Origin: Tildeniella nuda ZEHNDER 1965/U140
GTDB lineage: Bacteria > Cyanobacteriota > Cyanobacteriia > Leptolyngbyales > Leptolyngbyaceae
Reading direction: 5' to 3'
Length of the DNA: 64,000 nucleotides
Assembly (NCBI GenBank): GCA_019358895.1
Contig: JAHHIG010000002.1
Span: forward strand, 310,001 to 374,000
The translations under genes were made by a program, and so were the position numbers. The notes beneath the pieces were generated by a model. It did not search any database and had not been told where the DNA came from. It worked only from the letters and a program-made list of their open reading frames with translations. This document shows positions 48,519-58,187 of the stretch, piece by piece. Numbering within the stretch: position 1 is the first letter of the stretch; every line of letters begins with the position of its first letter.

Positions 48519-49283
48519 CTACACGGTAGGCTCGTTGCCTGATGGCTCATCCAAAACGCTCTCTGATTTTTGGAAAAACCAGCGTTTGGCAAGTTTGGGA
48601 GCAGGCAAGCCGTGAGTTTTGTGAAAATCTTCCAGCACTTTGCGCGTCAGACGGTTAGATACCTGACGTACAATTTGGCGCAGCAGGCGATCGCCCGTAC
48701 TCTGCACCAGATTTTTGGGCAGCGCGTGAATAAACCGTGGAAATTGAATCGACACGGTTAGGTCTAATTGCCACTCCACTCGCGTCATTTTGGGGGCTAA
48801 TTTCCCAGCGCGATCGCTACCGTCAAGGGACTCGGCACCCGTTTCAATCAGCGTCATCGCTGCACGAAAATCAACGTCATAGCCAGGAGTCACATACCCA
48901 GGGACAGGAATCGTTTCAATGCGGTAAACCCCGTGGTCTTGAGGCAGCAGATGTAGCCCAATTTTTGGCTCGATCTGATAGCCATACGAGCCAAAACGAC
49001 CAATGACCAGTGCATAGCCGTTGTCTCCCAGCGGCTCTACTATCATTGGCTGAGCACAATTGCGAAACCAGTCTGCGTGAGCATCGAAATACGCAGCCAC
49101 CGTAGGGACATCTGCGGACATTTCCATACAGTCCACAAAGTGGCTACGAAACTGAGTCGGCTCAAGCAAATTTTGGTCAGAATCCTCTGTCATCAGGTAG
49201 TTCATATCTGGAATGACCGACGCGGTGTGCAGGAAACCCTCAGGAAGCTCAGCCGACTGGGGTTCAGTGGAGTGTGACTGCAT
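48519..49283 (-). CDS. DUF1997 family protein
   Basis: A 254-residue soluble protein with the DUF1997 pattern, conserved in cyanobacteria and plants and thought to have an SRPBCC-like lipid/ligand-binding fold. Seen segments are FVDCMEMSADVPTVAAYFDAH, DNGYALVIGRFGSYGYQIEPKIGLHLLP and VSIQFPRFIHALPKNLVQSTGDRLL. It ends in a basic SNRLTRKVLEDFH. No active-site motif. Role unknown. ATG at 49283. Confidence 0.85.
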   Translation of the reverse strand: MQSHSTEPQSAELPEGFLHTASVIPDMNYLMTEDSDQNLLEPTQFRSHFVDCMEMSADVPTVAAYFDAHADWFRNCAQPMIVEPLGDNGYALVIGRFGSYGYQIEPKIGLHLLPQDHGVYRIETIPVPGYVTPGYDVDFRAAMTLIETGAESLDGSDRAGKLAPKMTRVEWQLDLTVSIQFPRFIHALPKNLVQSTGDRLLRQIVRQVSNRLTRKVLEDFHKTHGLPAPKLAKRWFFQKSESVLDEPSGNEPTV

Positions 49284-49773
49284 GATGGACGGCTCGACGT
49301 TAATTTGCTGGTTGCATAAGCCTATAGTGCCCCTTTAGCACTTCACGCTCTCACCGAGGTTTCACGGATTTCTGCCAAGTCTAACCTAATCGGCATCAGC
49401 GCATACAACATTGATCTGCTGACACTAAAAGCGCACGATCGCACGTCAAAGGCTTCAAAGCCGCCGCTTGGAATATCTTACCTTTAGCGACAGCCACGTC
49501 TTAACATTCATTAACATATCACTACTATGCGATCAGGGTGCAACGCGATCCGAAGTGATAACTCCATCCATACGGTAGGTTTGTTTGCACAGGGGATTCG
49601 ATAAAGTCTGTGTAAAGACGATCGATTGGTCGCGGTGAAAGAGTGACATCAAGGGCTAGTCTTTTAGGCTGCTTAGCACTAGCCTTGAAGCTTAGAGGCA
49701 GTCTCTACCCATTGCCTATCCCTCTTACTAGCCACTTATCAAACCATAGACACCTATTTGGAGGAGCAGCGGT
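49284..49773. other. Divergent intergenic region with 5'-UTR hairpin
   Basis: 490 bases between two divergent genes. A hairpin AAGGGCTAGT (49651-49660)/ACTAGCCTT (49678-49686) lies about 90 bases before the right-hand gene. The gap otherwise shows only scattered GATCG words. No gene was recognised. Confidence 0.5.
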
Positions 49774-50433
49774 ATGAAAGCGTTTGTAGCTGGAGCCACG
49801 GGGCAAACGGGTCAGCGTATTGTGAGGGAACTTGTAGCACGAGGCATTCCCGTTCGTGCTTTAGTGCGTGACCTGGACAATGCCCGAACCATTCTGCCGC
49901 CAGAAGCTGAGCTAGTAGTGGGTGATGTTTTAGACCCTAAACGGTTGGCAAGTGCGCTGGCGGATAGCACTGTTGTACTCTGTGCCACTGGTGCAAAACC
50001 TGGTTTTGATCCCACTGCCCCTTACAAAGTTGATTATGAAGGCACCAAAAATTTGGTGGAGGCTGCAAAAACCCACGGCATTGAGCAGTTTGTTTTTGTC
50101 TCGTCTCTATGCACCTCGAAATTCTTTCATCCCTTAAATCTCTTTTTTCTGATTTTGGTGTGGAAAAAGCAGGCTGAAGAGTACCTTCAGAAGAGCGGAC
50201 TGATGTATACGATCGTTCGCCCGGGTGGACTGAAAAACGAAGACAATACCGATGCTGTAGTCATGTCATCTGCCGATACGCTGTTTGAAGGCAGCATTCC
50301 CCGTACGAAGGTTGCACAGACCTGTGTTGAAGCGCTTTTTCTGCCCTCTGCTCGCAATAAAATTGTTGAGATCGTAGCGAAAGCGGACGCGCCTGCTCAG
50401 AGCTTTGAGGATCTTTTTGTAGCGGTTGCTTGA
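49774..50433 (+). CDS. NAD(P)-binding SDR-family protein (Ycf39/NmrA-like)
   Basis: A 219-residue atypical short-chain dehydrogenase-like protein. The dinucleotide motif GATGQTG (7-13) and VRALVRD follow the Ycf39/NmrA type; KVDYEGTKNLVEAAKTHGIEQFVFVSSLCT follows. A catalytic YxxxK is not obvious, as in regulatory members. The FFLILVWKKQAEEYLQKSGL segment resembles other cyanobacterial members; role may be in photosystem or chlorophyll-related assembly, but unproven. SD GGAGGAG before the ATG at 49774. The stop lies 22 bases from the convergent ppx gene. Confidence 0.83.
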   Translation: MKAFVAGATGQTGQRIVRELVARGIPVRALVRDLDNARTILPPEAELVVGDVLDPKRLASALADSTVVLCATGAKPGFDPTAPYKVDYEGTKNLVEAAKTHGIEQFVFVSSLCTSKFFHPLNLFFLILVWKKQAEEYLQKSGLMYTIVRPGGLKNEDNTDAVVMSSADTLFEGSIPRTKVAQTCVEALFLPSARNKIVEIVAKADAPAQSFEDLFVAVA

Positions 50434-50455
50434 AGTGGTTGTCAAGAACAAACTG

Positions 50456-52063
50456 CTACCGCGCGACTACGGCTGCCCTTTCCAAAACGGGCACTAGCTT
50501 TAAGCCAAACTCGGTTTCAAAGCTCGCTTTTTTGTAGTCGAGGCTCCAAAGTTCAAGCGCGCAGTCATCATCAGGGTTAGCTGGCTGAATGAGGAGCCGA
50601 AACTCCTGGGATTCAGGCTGTGGTTGACAGAGTACCTGCTTAACCGCACCAATTTGACGACGATCGAGGGCAACAGCCAGACGCAGTAGAGCGCTCAGTT
50701 GGTCTACTACACGGCGATGACGCTTGCTGGTTAAGTTGCGATAGCTTTCGTGCTTTTTCTTAGGCGTACTTTTACGGTGATAGCGAGCGAGGTTGGCGAT
50801 CGTTTCAATTTCGGTTTCGGTGTAGCCCAACAGGTCGCTGTTGCGAATCAGGTAGTAGGAGTGCTTGTGATGGTCAGCATGGCTCACGTGATGCCCACAG
50901 TTGTGCAAGATAGCGGCTGCCCAGAGAAGTTCCCGCTCTTCTTCACCCCAGTTGTGCAAAATGCCTTGAGTTTGGTCAAACAGACTAAGCGCGAAGTCTG
51001 ATATTTTTTCGCTGTAGTCGAGCTTGACCTGGTATTTACTCGCGGCGTTGAACACGCTGCGCTGGCGCACAGAGCCTTGATAGCGAAGGCGATCTTCAAT
51101 TAAACCGTGAGTTAGCATCCAATCGACGATCACGCCTTCTCGTAGCGATCGCTCACAAATGACGATCGCCTCCATGCCTAATAGCGTCATCGCTTCTTGA
51201 AGAATGAGCGCGCCTGCCAGAATAATTTCGGCGCGGCGATCGTTAATACCAGGAATTTCAGCCCGTTTTGCTACAGAAAGATGACGGAGGTGAGTCACCG
51301 TTTCCTGTAAATCCTTCAGACTAAATTCGTAGCCATTTAGCGGTGATGGCACGACACCTGTTTTCTCCCGCGCGTGAATCATGGCTAACGTTTCGATCGT
51401 GCCCGATGTGCCGACTAACCGTGGGGTTTCGTCTGGTTGCAGGACTGCTTTCAGCTCTTCTACTGGGCGTTCCAGCATACCCCTAATGTATGCTTGAAGC
51501 GACTGAAATTCGATATCGCTGATGGGATCGGTAGTAATGTGCTCAACGGTTAGGCGAACCGCGCCAATTTTAGTGCTGCTTAGAGTGCGGGGTTCATGCC
51601 CATCACCCAGCACCAGCTCAGTTGAGCCACCACCAATATCAATGATGATATGAGGCTGACCGTTGAGTTCCATCCCTGACAGCACGCCTAAGTAGATGCG
51701 ACGTGCTTCTTCAGGACCCGAAATCAGGTTGATCCGTAGCCCTAGCTCTGCTTCGATGTGCTGCAAAAAGTCGCGCCCATTCGGTGCTTCTCGCATTGCG
51801 CTAGTGGCAACCGCGATCGTTTGCTCTGCATTCAAGCTTTTGGCGATTTCCTGGCAGCGCTTGAGGGTGTCGATCGCCCGCGCCATCGCTGCATCTGTGA
51901 GATTGCCATTCTGCCGATTGCGATCGCCTAACCGCACCATCGTCTTTTCTCTGGCAATAATTGTAAAAGCAGGGAGCGCAGGCTGAATGCACACCACAAC
52001 CATATGGATGGAGTTGGTACCCACATCGATCGCAGCCAGAATACGCTCATGCGCTGTAGTCAT
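50456..52063 (-). CDS. ppx: Exopolyphosphatase / pppGpp phosphatase (Ppx/GppA)
   Basis: Hydrolyses polyphosphate or pppGpp; an ASKHA-fold enzyme. The chain of about 535 residues has the phosphate motifs AAIDVGTNSIHM (N-terminal), IIIDIGGGSTELVLG and the Ppx/GppA features LISGPEEARRIYLG and LVGTSGTIETLAMIHA. The C-terminal half is an HD-like domain (NCGHHVSHADHHKHSYYLIRNSDLLGYT). I chose the ATG at 52063 (MTTAHERILAAIDVG); a 17-codon extension to 52114 is possible. Confidence 0.93.
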   Translation of the reverse strand: MTTAHERILAAIDVGTNSIHMVVVCIQPALPAFTIIAREKTMVRLGDRNRQNGNLTDAAMARAIDTLKRCQEIAKSLNAEQTIAVATSAMREAPNGRDFLQHIEAELGLRINLISGPEEARRIYLGVLSGMELNGQPHIIIDIGGGSTELVLGDGHEPRTLSSTKIGAVRLTVEHITTDPISDIEFQSLQAYIRGMLERPVEELKAVLQPDETPRLVGTSGTIETLAMIHAREKTGVVPSPLNGYEFSLKDLQETVTHLRHLSVAKRAEIPGINDRRAEIILAGALILQEAMTLLGMEAIVICERSLREGVIVDWMLTHGLIEDRLRYQGSVRQRSVFNAASKYQVKLDYSEKISDFALSLFDQTQGILHNWGEEERELLWAAAILHNCGHHVSHADHHKHSYYLIRNSDLLGYTETEIETIANLARYHRKSTPKKKHESYRNLTSKRHRRVVDQLSALLRLAVALDRRQIGAVKQVLCQPQPESQEFRLLIQPANPDDDCALELWSLDYKKASFETEFGLKLVPVLERAAVVAR

Positions 52064-52494
52064 CACAGGGATGCTCACCAACTTCCTTTTAATCTTATGA
52101 ACTGAGCTGACCATCTTGATATACCTAAGGACTCAATCAACTGAGCTAAAACGGTTGATACTTAGTGCTTCTGTCTACGCTTCATGGACGAATTAATCAG
52201 GATATGAGCCGCATTAAGATCGTTCTCTAGGTATGTCAGGGTTTATTTAATCACCTTTTAAGCGCATTCTGATAACTACCAGAAGACTCTTTAAATTTCG
52301 CTGGAGCATCAAGTTTCACTAGCACTAAAGCCTTACAAGCTAAAGATGTTGACCGCCAAAGCACTATTCCAGTTCCATGTGAAGGTACACAGACAAAATT
52401 TGTAACATAATGTTAAGGTGACACCAGTTGAGTGCTTTGCTGCCCAAACGCATTGCTAATGCGTCAACTGATCACTTGCCTTCAACCTCGCTCT
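52064..52494. other. Divergent intergenic region ppx/histidine kinase
   Basis: About 430 bases. A TTGTAACATAATGTTA motif near 52398-52414 could be part of the histidine-kinase promoter. The frame continues upstream of the kinase to 52432. Nothing else was recognised. Confidence 0.4.
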
Positions 52495-53313
52495 ATGTTT
52501 TCGCTTCCAAACAACGAGTCAGCCACCTTTCCACCGAGCCAAACTGCTGTGGTCACTGAGCCAGCCGACGATCGCTTACTGCAAGCACTATTGGAGAACC
52601 AGTCGCTGAAAGAGCAAATTGCTCAGCAAACGCAACTGATGCACCTGCTTACTCATCAACTGGCGACACCGCTGACGACGTTAGGTGGCTCTGTGCCGCT
52701 GCTAGCAGAACCCAGTTTGGATGCAGAGCATCGTGAGGAATTCTTGGATGTCGTGCAGCAACAAGTGCAGCGCTTGAGACATCTACTGCAAGACTTAATG
52801 GCGCTCCGCAATCTAGAAACGGGTGTGCTGGAAACCCATGCGGTCGGTTTTTGTCTGCGAAGCCTGGTCGAAGAGGTAATGGCAGGCTTTCGCGACGCTG
52901 CGGTAACGTATCAGCTTGAGCCAGATTTACCACTGGTCTGGGGCGATCGGTGGCAACTTTCGCAGGTGCTGGTCAATTTACTGTCGAATGCGATTAAATA
53001 TTCTCCCAACGGAACCCCAATTGCAATCGGTGCCGCAGCTCATTCGCCTGGTTGGGCAAACGTTTGGGTACGCGATCGCGGGTTAGGGATTCCCGCAGCC
53101 GACCAGCCCCATCTGTTTGAGCGGTTTTATCGGGTGCAGCACCGCGATCGTCACACCATTAAAGGCACGGGATTAGGGCTGTCGCTTTGCAAACTGCTGG
53201 TCGAAAACCAGGGTGGACAGCTTCACTTTGAATCCACACATGGCGAAGGTAGCTGCTTTTCCTTCACCGTGCCGTCAGTCAAAGATGGGGCTGCTGCCTC
53301 TACGCAGTGGTAG
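52495..53313 (+). CDS. Soluble histidine kinase lacking an obvious sensor domain
   Basis: A 272-residue two-component kinase. The dimerisation/phosphoacceptor helix carries H54 (LLTHQLATPLTTL), and the ATPase domain has N box VLVNLLSNAIKYS, G1 VRDRGLGIP, F box HLFERFYR, and G2 GTGLGLSLCK. No membrane helix or input domain is seen beyond 40 residues at the N-terminus, so the signal probably comes from a partner. Start uncertain: ATG at 52495 or at 52459. No response regulator gene adjoins; it is convergent with the FHA-pseudokinase. Confidence 0.88.
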   Translation: MFSLPNNESATFPPSQTAVVTEPADDRLLQALLENQSLKEQIAQQTQLMHLLTHQLATPLTTLGGSVPLLAEPSLDAEHREEFLDVVQQQVQRLRHLLQDLMALRNLETGVLETHAVGFCLRSLVEEVMAGFRDAAVTYQLEPDLPLVWGDRWQLSQVLVNLLSNAIKYSPNGTPIAIGAAAHSPGWANVWVRDRGLGIPAADQPHLFERFYRVQHRDRHTIKGTGLGLSLCKLLVENQGGQLHFESTHGEGSCFSFTVPSVKDGAAASTQW

Positions 53314-53327
53314 ACACGCTCAAGCCT

Positions 53328-54746
53328 TTACGCAGTAATAGATACACTCAGAAGCGCATCCGCGACTTCTTTCGCAGTGGCGTAACGGTCTGCTGGCTGT
53401 GGGCTGGTCAGACGACGGACGATCGGCACCAGTGCGGTTGCTAGACCGGGCACATACTCTGGGTAAAAGCGAAACCCTTGCTCTCGTTGAGCATAAAACG
53501 CACCAGGCGCTTGACCCGTGAGCAGATAGACCAGTATCGGTCCGAGCGCAAACAGATCGGCAGCGATCGTCTTTTGTCCCTGTGCCTGTTCTGGAGCCAT
53601 ATAGGCTGCTGCCCCAGAGTTCTCACTGGCGATCAATGAGCGAAGGGAAAGAAACCCGACGATCGTGATGCTACCTGTCGCTGTGGTTTGTTGAAGCAAA
53701 TTTTCGGGCTTCAGATCCTCATGTAGTAAGGGTGGGGATTGCTGATGCAGATAGTCTAAAATATTGCAGACTTGCACGATCGTCGCGATCGCCTCTGCTG
53801 GTGTCAAGAACCCCTGGCGGCTCACCCGCAGTTGCAAGCTTTGCCCGTAGACGCGTCTCCGCACTAGATAAGGCTTGCCGTCAGCTATAAAGAAATCAAC
53901 AAAGTGAGGCAACCCCGGATGCTCAAGCGTCAACAATTGCTTTGCTTGCTGTGTAAAGGTTTCTAAAACGTGTGGCTGCTGCCATTCGGGGTTTAGCGAT
54001 CGCAATACCAGACTCTGACCATTACGCCAGACTAGCTGGGTCATGCCGATCGTATCTTGGCGAACGGTTTTAACCACCTGATAGTCACCGACAACCTGTG
54101 TAACCTGTAGCGGTTGACCGCAATCGGGGCAAAACAGCACGCTGCCTTGAGCGCGAGGATGAGTACAGTTAGCTGAGTCGATCGCGGGCGGCTGCACAGC
54201 GCTCAACCCATTGACGGCATTCATGTCAGTCGGTCGCTGCACAAGCTCCCCAGATGGTACATCCAGGGGCGATGAGTCATCTTCTGGCTGTTGGGTTACA
54301 GGTATAGCAAGATTGGGTAAAAGCGATGCTCCACTTGGCTGCACGGGATTGCTTGTTTCAGCCGACGAGATGCCGCTGAGTTTGGGTTTCACCCGTTGTG
54401 CTAAGGTCTGCTCGCCCTGCAACGTTTTGCCACTGTCAGCAGAGAGAGAACCAACGTGAATCTGAATGTTTGGACCCGATCGCGCCAGCCGAATCACCAG
54501 GCTGTCCACAATGGGCATCTGCGTAATGCGCTTTCCGTCGACATACGTGCCGTTTGCGCCTAAGCTGACCACTTCCCACTGCGAATCGTCTCGGCGCAAC
54601 TCGACATGATGGCGCGACACAACGGCGCTGTAAAGAACAACGTGGTTATCGGTTGATCGTCCAATCCGAATGACAGCGTCGTGTTCAAAGATCCAGCTTT
54701 GAACCGGAATGGACTGAATCGGATGCAAAAGGGTGAGGGTAATCAC
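53328..54746 (-). CDS. FHA domain - zinc-binding - pseudokinase protein
   Basis: A 472-residue three-part protein. The FHA domain (residues ~1-100) has GRSTDN (29-34), SRHH (44-47) and NG (65-66), which bind phosphothreonine. A short Cys cluster (C194, C206, C209) may hold zinc. The C-terminal kinase-like domain (~221-467) lacks the glycine loop and the beta-3 lysine (Arg249 in VLRSL). It has HEDLKPEN (342-349) with the catalytic Asp, but TIVGF (361-365) in place of DFG. Without the Mg-binding Asp it should not phosphorylate, so it is most likely a pseudokinase scaffold. Convergent with the histidine kinase 14 bases away. Confidence 0.87.
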   Translation of the reverse strand: MITLTLLHPIQSIPVQSWIFEHDAVIRIGRSTDNHVVLYSAVVSRHHVELRRDDSQWEVVSLGANGTYVDGKRITQMPIVDSLVIRLARSGPNIQIHVGSLSADSGKTLQGEQTLAQRVKPKLSGISSAETSNPVQPSGASLLPNLAIPVTQQPEDDSSPLDVPSGELVQRPTDMNAVNGLSAVQPPAIDSANCTHPRAQGSVLFCPDCGQPLQVTQVVGDYQVVKTVRQDTIGMTQLVWRNGQSLVLRSLNPEWQQPHVLETFTQQAKQLLTLEHPGLPHFVDFFIADGKPYLVRRRVYGQSLQLRVSRQGFLTPAEAIATIVQVCNILDYLHQQSPPLLHEDLKPENLLQQTTATGSITIVGFLSLRSLIASENSGAAAYMAPEQAQGQKTIAADLFALGPILVYLLTGQAPGAFYAQREQGFRFYPEYVPGLATALVPIVRRLTSPQPADRYATAKEVADALLSVSITA

Positions 54747-54991
54747 ACTGGCGGTATAAAGTCTGAGTAATAACCTGCGGCAAAGACTGCTACCGTCCGA
54801 AAACGTGCTTCTATCCTACGGCGCTTTTGCTGCTGTAGAACCGAAAATTTTCGTGATCGATCGCGGCAAGTCTCCTAACGATACACGACTATCGAAAGTA
54901 ACGTGTGAGACGACATCTGACTCATAACGTAGCAGTAACGATCGTGTGTGACTAGCTACCTTCACCTTGCCCCACCCACCCACACCCGACA

Positions 54992-55780
54992 TCAGGAAAG
55001 CTGGAACAAAAATGTCACCTTGTCACCTTTGCCTAGAGAGATGCGATCGCCCGGTCGTAGGCGATGTCGATTGCCCATTGGCAGCGGCACGTTGTTAATG
55101 TAGGTGCCATTAGAACTCCCCACATCCTCCAGATAATAGGCATCACCTTCTAAGCGAATGTCGGCGTGAATCCGCGACACAATCTCAGAATCTGGAAAGC
55201 CAGACACATCAATATCGGGCGGGATGCGATCGTTGGGTTTGCCAAGATGAATAACGGTCAAACTTTGCGGCAGCTCCAACGAAGCGCTAGTTTGCAGATG
55301 TAAGAGCCGTGCAGTGTGCTGTTGAAGCTGTGTCGCCGAGCTGCTTTGTCCCGGCATCGGTGGGGCAGCTTCACCGCTTTCAGGTTGACTGGGCAAAGGA
55401 GTCGGTGTCATCACAGGCATGGGATCAGGAACAGGCTCACGTGCGGCTGGCGGATCAGGCAGCGCGATCGGCAGTGGGGGTGCAACAAGCGGATCGGGTG
55501 GCACAAGTGGATCAAGCGGGAGCAAGTCTGGAATTGGTGGTGCAGCAACCGCTAAGGTTGGTGAGGCAACCTCTGACGGTGAGGCAGAAGCGTCATCGCT
55601 CGACTGTAAACCAGCAGCAGTGCGAAGGTTATACCCACACTGACCGCAAAAGCTAGCGTCCGTCTGAACTGTAGTACCGCAGTTCGGACAGCTCATGGTT
55701 GCAGGTAAGGGCGTATAACAGGCTTCGCATTGAACTGCGCCATCAGGATTTTGATGGTTGCAATTCGGACAAACAATCAT
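54992..55780 (-). CDS. Double zinc-ribbon, FHA-domain protein
   Basis: A 262-residue protein. Two Cys4 zinc ribbons (C4, C7, C18, C21 and C31, C34, C45, C48) open the chain. A Pro-rich linker (about 60-160, many PxPP) leads to a C-terminal FHA domain with SRIHADI and GSSNGTYINN. The FHA domain would dock phosphothreonine proteins, perhaps substrates of the kinases in the window. Located directly after (upstream of) the FHA-pseudokinase, on the same strand with a 245-base gap. Confidence 0.87.
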   Translation of the reverse strand: MIVCPNCNHQNPDGAVQCEACYTPLPATMSCPNCGTTVQTDASFCGQCGYNLRTAAGLQSSDDASASPSEVASPTLAVAAPPIPDLLPLDPLVPPDPLVAPPLPIALPDPPAAREPVPDPMPVMTPTPLPSQPESGEAAPPMPGQSSSATQLQQHTARLLHLQTSASLELPQSLTVIHLGKPNDRIPPDIDVSGFPDSEIVSRIHADIRLEGDAYYLEDVGSSNGTYINNVPLPMGNRHRLRPGDRISLGKGDKVTFLFQLS

Positions 55781-56092
55781 GAACTCTTTCCCCTATATCA
55801 ATTCCATCATAAAGAATCTGGTTACAAGACGACAGCGCTACTTAGAAGCATAGCCGACATCAAACAGCCCTTTTTGCTGCCAGTTTACGCTGATTTGCCG
55901 CTATCCCAGTTCTACTTTGGCACAAGGCTCACTGTCATCTGGCTTTCACCAGGCTTGTCAAAAAATAAGCAGATGGTTTGGGAGAGGCGCAGCCATTAGC
56001 GGTCAGCGGTCAGGAAGCCATCTATACTGGTCGCTAATCAAAGGCTGATAGCTGATAGCTGACTGCTGATAGCCCACCCAATATCGTTTGTC
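55781..56092. other. Intergenic region with heptamer-type repeats
   Basis: Contains GGTCAGCGGTCAGG (about 56000-56016) and GCTGATAGCTGATAGCTGACTGCTGATAGC (about 56043-56073), 7-mers of the same family as the STAND gene arrays. Open frames seen here have no family features and look spurious. Holds the end region of pgl and the start region of the zinc-ribbon gene. Confidence 0.6.
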
Positions 56093-56818
56093 TTAGCTCA
56101 CTTTAAGTGCTTGCCCTGCGGCTTGATCAAGTAGCCACACAAGTTCACCTTCAGGCTGGATCAGGCGGGCAGGATAGGTTGCACTATCAGCAACAGGCGC
56201 GAAAATTTGCGCTAGCGCAGGGCGTTTACTGGCTCCAGCCACCATGAAAAGAACGGTACGGGCGTGGTTAATTAAAGGAACGGTGAAGGTGACGCGCGGT
56301 TGTCCGTCTTTGTTACCAACTGTAATAAGACGATCTCTCACTTGCAATGCGTCTGTATGAGGAAACAGAGAGGCGGTATGTCCATCATCGCCAATGCCCA
56401 GCAAGATAAGATCGAAGCGCGGGTAAGCTCCGGGCTGAAGCTGAAAGAATTGCTGTAGCTCCACCTCATGCTGACTGGCGGAAACTGCTGGATCAGCATT
56501 GGCTGTGGGCATCGGGTGAATATTGGCGGACGGAAACGCGACTCGATCGAGCCAGGCGTGACGCGCCATCCCTTCGTTACTGTCGGGGTGGTTGGCTGGC
56601 ACATAGCGCTCGTCACCCCAGAAGACGTGGATCTGCTCCCAGGGAAGGGTTTGCGTAGCGAGCTGTTCATACAGCGGTTTGGGTGTACCGCCGCCTGCAA
56701 GCGCGATCGTGCTCTGTCCCCGCTCCGCGATCGCCCTCTGAATCTTAGCTACAACGATTGCCAGCGATCGACGAATGAGCGCGTCCTTATCTGGCAACAC
56801 CTCGACAATTTTGTTCAT
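56093..56818 (-). CDS. pgl: 6-phosphogluconolactonase
   Basis: Second enzyme of the oxidative pentose phosphate pathway, which hydrolyses 6-phosphogluconolactone and so helps supply NADPH. The 241-residue protein has GGGTPKPLYEQLA, FWGDERYVP and GIGDDGHTASLFPHT (with the catalytic His/Arg region), a full match to PGL. The ATG at 56818 (MNKIVEVLPDKDALI) is preferred; the upstream frame to 56965 reads through the divergent promoter. Confidence 0.94.
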   Translation of the reverse strand: MNKIVEVLPDKDALIRRSLAIVVAKIQRAIAERGQSTIALAGGGTPKPLYEQLATQTLPWEQIHVFWGDERYVPANHPDSNEGMARHAWLDRVAFPSANIHPMPTANADPAVSASQHEVELQQFFQLQPGAYPRFDLILLGIGDDGHTASLFPHTDALQVRDRLITVGNKDGQPRVTFTVPLINHARTVLFMVAGASKRPALAQIFAPVADSATYPARLIQPEGELVWLLDQAAGQALKVS

Positions 56819-56921
56819 GCGTTCAACCGCCCAATTCTTTCGAGAGATCCAACTCCGTAGTCTACTATAAGAGGTTGCTAGAGCAGTTGCAGTCAATTGC
56901 CCATCAAATCTATAGAAGTCG

Positions 56922-57695
56922 ATGAAAACACTTAACGCTTCCCCCCTTACTGCCCTCATTCTCAAAGTCGTTGGACTCGTGCTGATCGTACTCTACCTGT
57001 TAGATTGCGTGGTCGTGCTCTCGTCCGCTCGGTTCCAGGATAGTCAATGGCTGTTTACGACCACGACTCAATTAGTCGATCGCGGCTTTGTTCCTATGAT
57101 GGGCTTCGGCTTCTTATTCATCGGCTTCTGGGTCGAAAGCGCTTTGGAAACTCCCAGTGCGGTCGAACGATCGCGCGGTTTAAAAATGGGTGCGGCACTA
57201 CTATCCAGCCTGCTCAGTTTAGTCTTTTTGCTGTTGATTCCCCTCAGCGTCAATGCCACCAATACAGCCGCAGACGACCAAATGAAGCAGATCACCCAAG
57301 ATGCTAGTCGAGCCGAAAGCCAGATTGATGGTCAGGTGCAGCAGCTAAAAGCGCAGATTGATGCCCAGTCAAGCCAGATCGATCAGCTCATTCAGAGCGG
57401 TCAGCTTCAAGGAGCGCAATTGACACAGGCGAAACAGAAACTGGATCAGCTCCAGAAATTTAAATCTGATCCTAAAGCGCTGGAAGCACAGATTGCCCCT
57501 GAACGTGACCAGAAATTGACGCAGATTCGAGACAACAAGCGCAAGCTGGAAACTCAAGTCAACGATAATAAGCTGCGATCGGGGATGCGAAGCGGTATTG
57601 CGAGTTTGGTGCTGGCGATCGGCTATGCCATCATCGGTTGGACAGGGCTGCGGTATCTTTTGTCTACCCAAAACCAGCGTAGCTCCTCATCTTAG
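56922..57695 (+). CDS. HpsJ-like membrane/coiled-coil protein
   Basis: A 257-residue protein of the HpsJ type. Family members occur in cyanobacteria that secrete hormogonium polysaccharide. Three hydrophobic segments (about 10-32, 52-72 and 90-110), a long coiled coil (~120-215, QIDGQVQQLKAQIDAQSSQID...) and a last helix near the C-terminus. The Ser-rich tail (RSSSS) ends the chain. No catalytic motif. It lies divergent from pgl, with the two starts about 100 bases apart. Possible link to polysaccharide or cell-surface processes is by family only. Confidence 0.75.
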   Translation: MKTLNASPLTALILKVVGLVLIVLYLLDCVVVLSSARFQDSQWLFTTTTQLVDRGFVPMMGFGFLFIGFWVESALETPSAVERSRGLKMGAALLSSLLSLVFLLLIPLSVNATNTAADDQMKQITQDASRAESQIDGQVQQLKAQIDAQSSQIDQLIQSGQLQGAQLTQAKQKLDQLQKFKSDPKALEAQIAPERDQKLTQIRDNKRKLETQVNDNKLRSGMRSGIASLVLAIGYAIIGWTGLRYLLSTQNQRSSSS

Positions 57696-58187
57696 TAGAG
57701 CTGTAGAGCCACATCCCCGACTTCTCTAAGCAGTCGGGGATCTGATGGCAAAAAATAGTGTTAAGTGTGATACCGAATCGCCGTAGGGTATTCTGATGAT
57801 TAACTCGATTGATTGGCGCACTTACGGTTAACTTTTGCGATCGCTAAACGCTGTGTGTCAGCAAACTGGGCTGTAGAAGACCCTGTAAATGACGGGGCAG
57901 CACCTCTAGAGCCAAAGAAACGCCCAAGGTTGGATGAACGCTGTAATATTTCTTTACGTTGTTCGTTACAATCTTCAAAGACAGCTTCTTTTGAAGATCG
58001 CTACACAGCTAGTCACTGGTTGAACGCCCTTTCTAGCAGTCTGTAAAGATAGATTCGGCAACGTCTACTCCAAGCGCTTAAAAAGTGGGTTCAACTCCTT
58101 TCTCAGGCTGGATGCTCCACGGATTTTGGTCTTTTTGAATCGCTAGTGTTGCTACAGTTGCCGCAAATTACAGGAGAGTGGGTGCCC
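57696..58187. other. Intergenic region before DUF502 gene
   Basis: Holds a hairpin ATCCCCGACT (57713-57722)/AGTCGGGGAT (57732-57741) 20 bases after the HpsJ stop, without a T-run. An open frame at 57813-58046 is not convincing. Nothing else recognised; the promoter of the DUF502-nusB-ftsY group should be here. Confidence 0.5.

Noticed and set aside
55730-55999. An 89-residue open frame overlapping the zinc-ribbon gene start
   Set aside because: It reads antisense to the real gene and then through the promoter; no conserved features.
57813-58046. A 77-residue open frame between hpsJ-like and DUF502 genes
   Set aside because: No start signal, no family resemblance, Arg/Ser-rich composition; probably chance.
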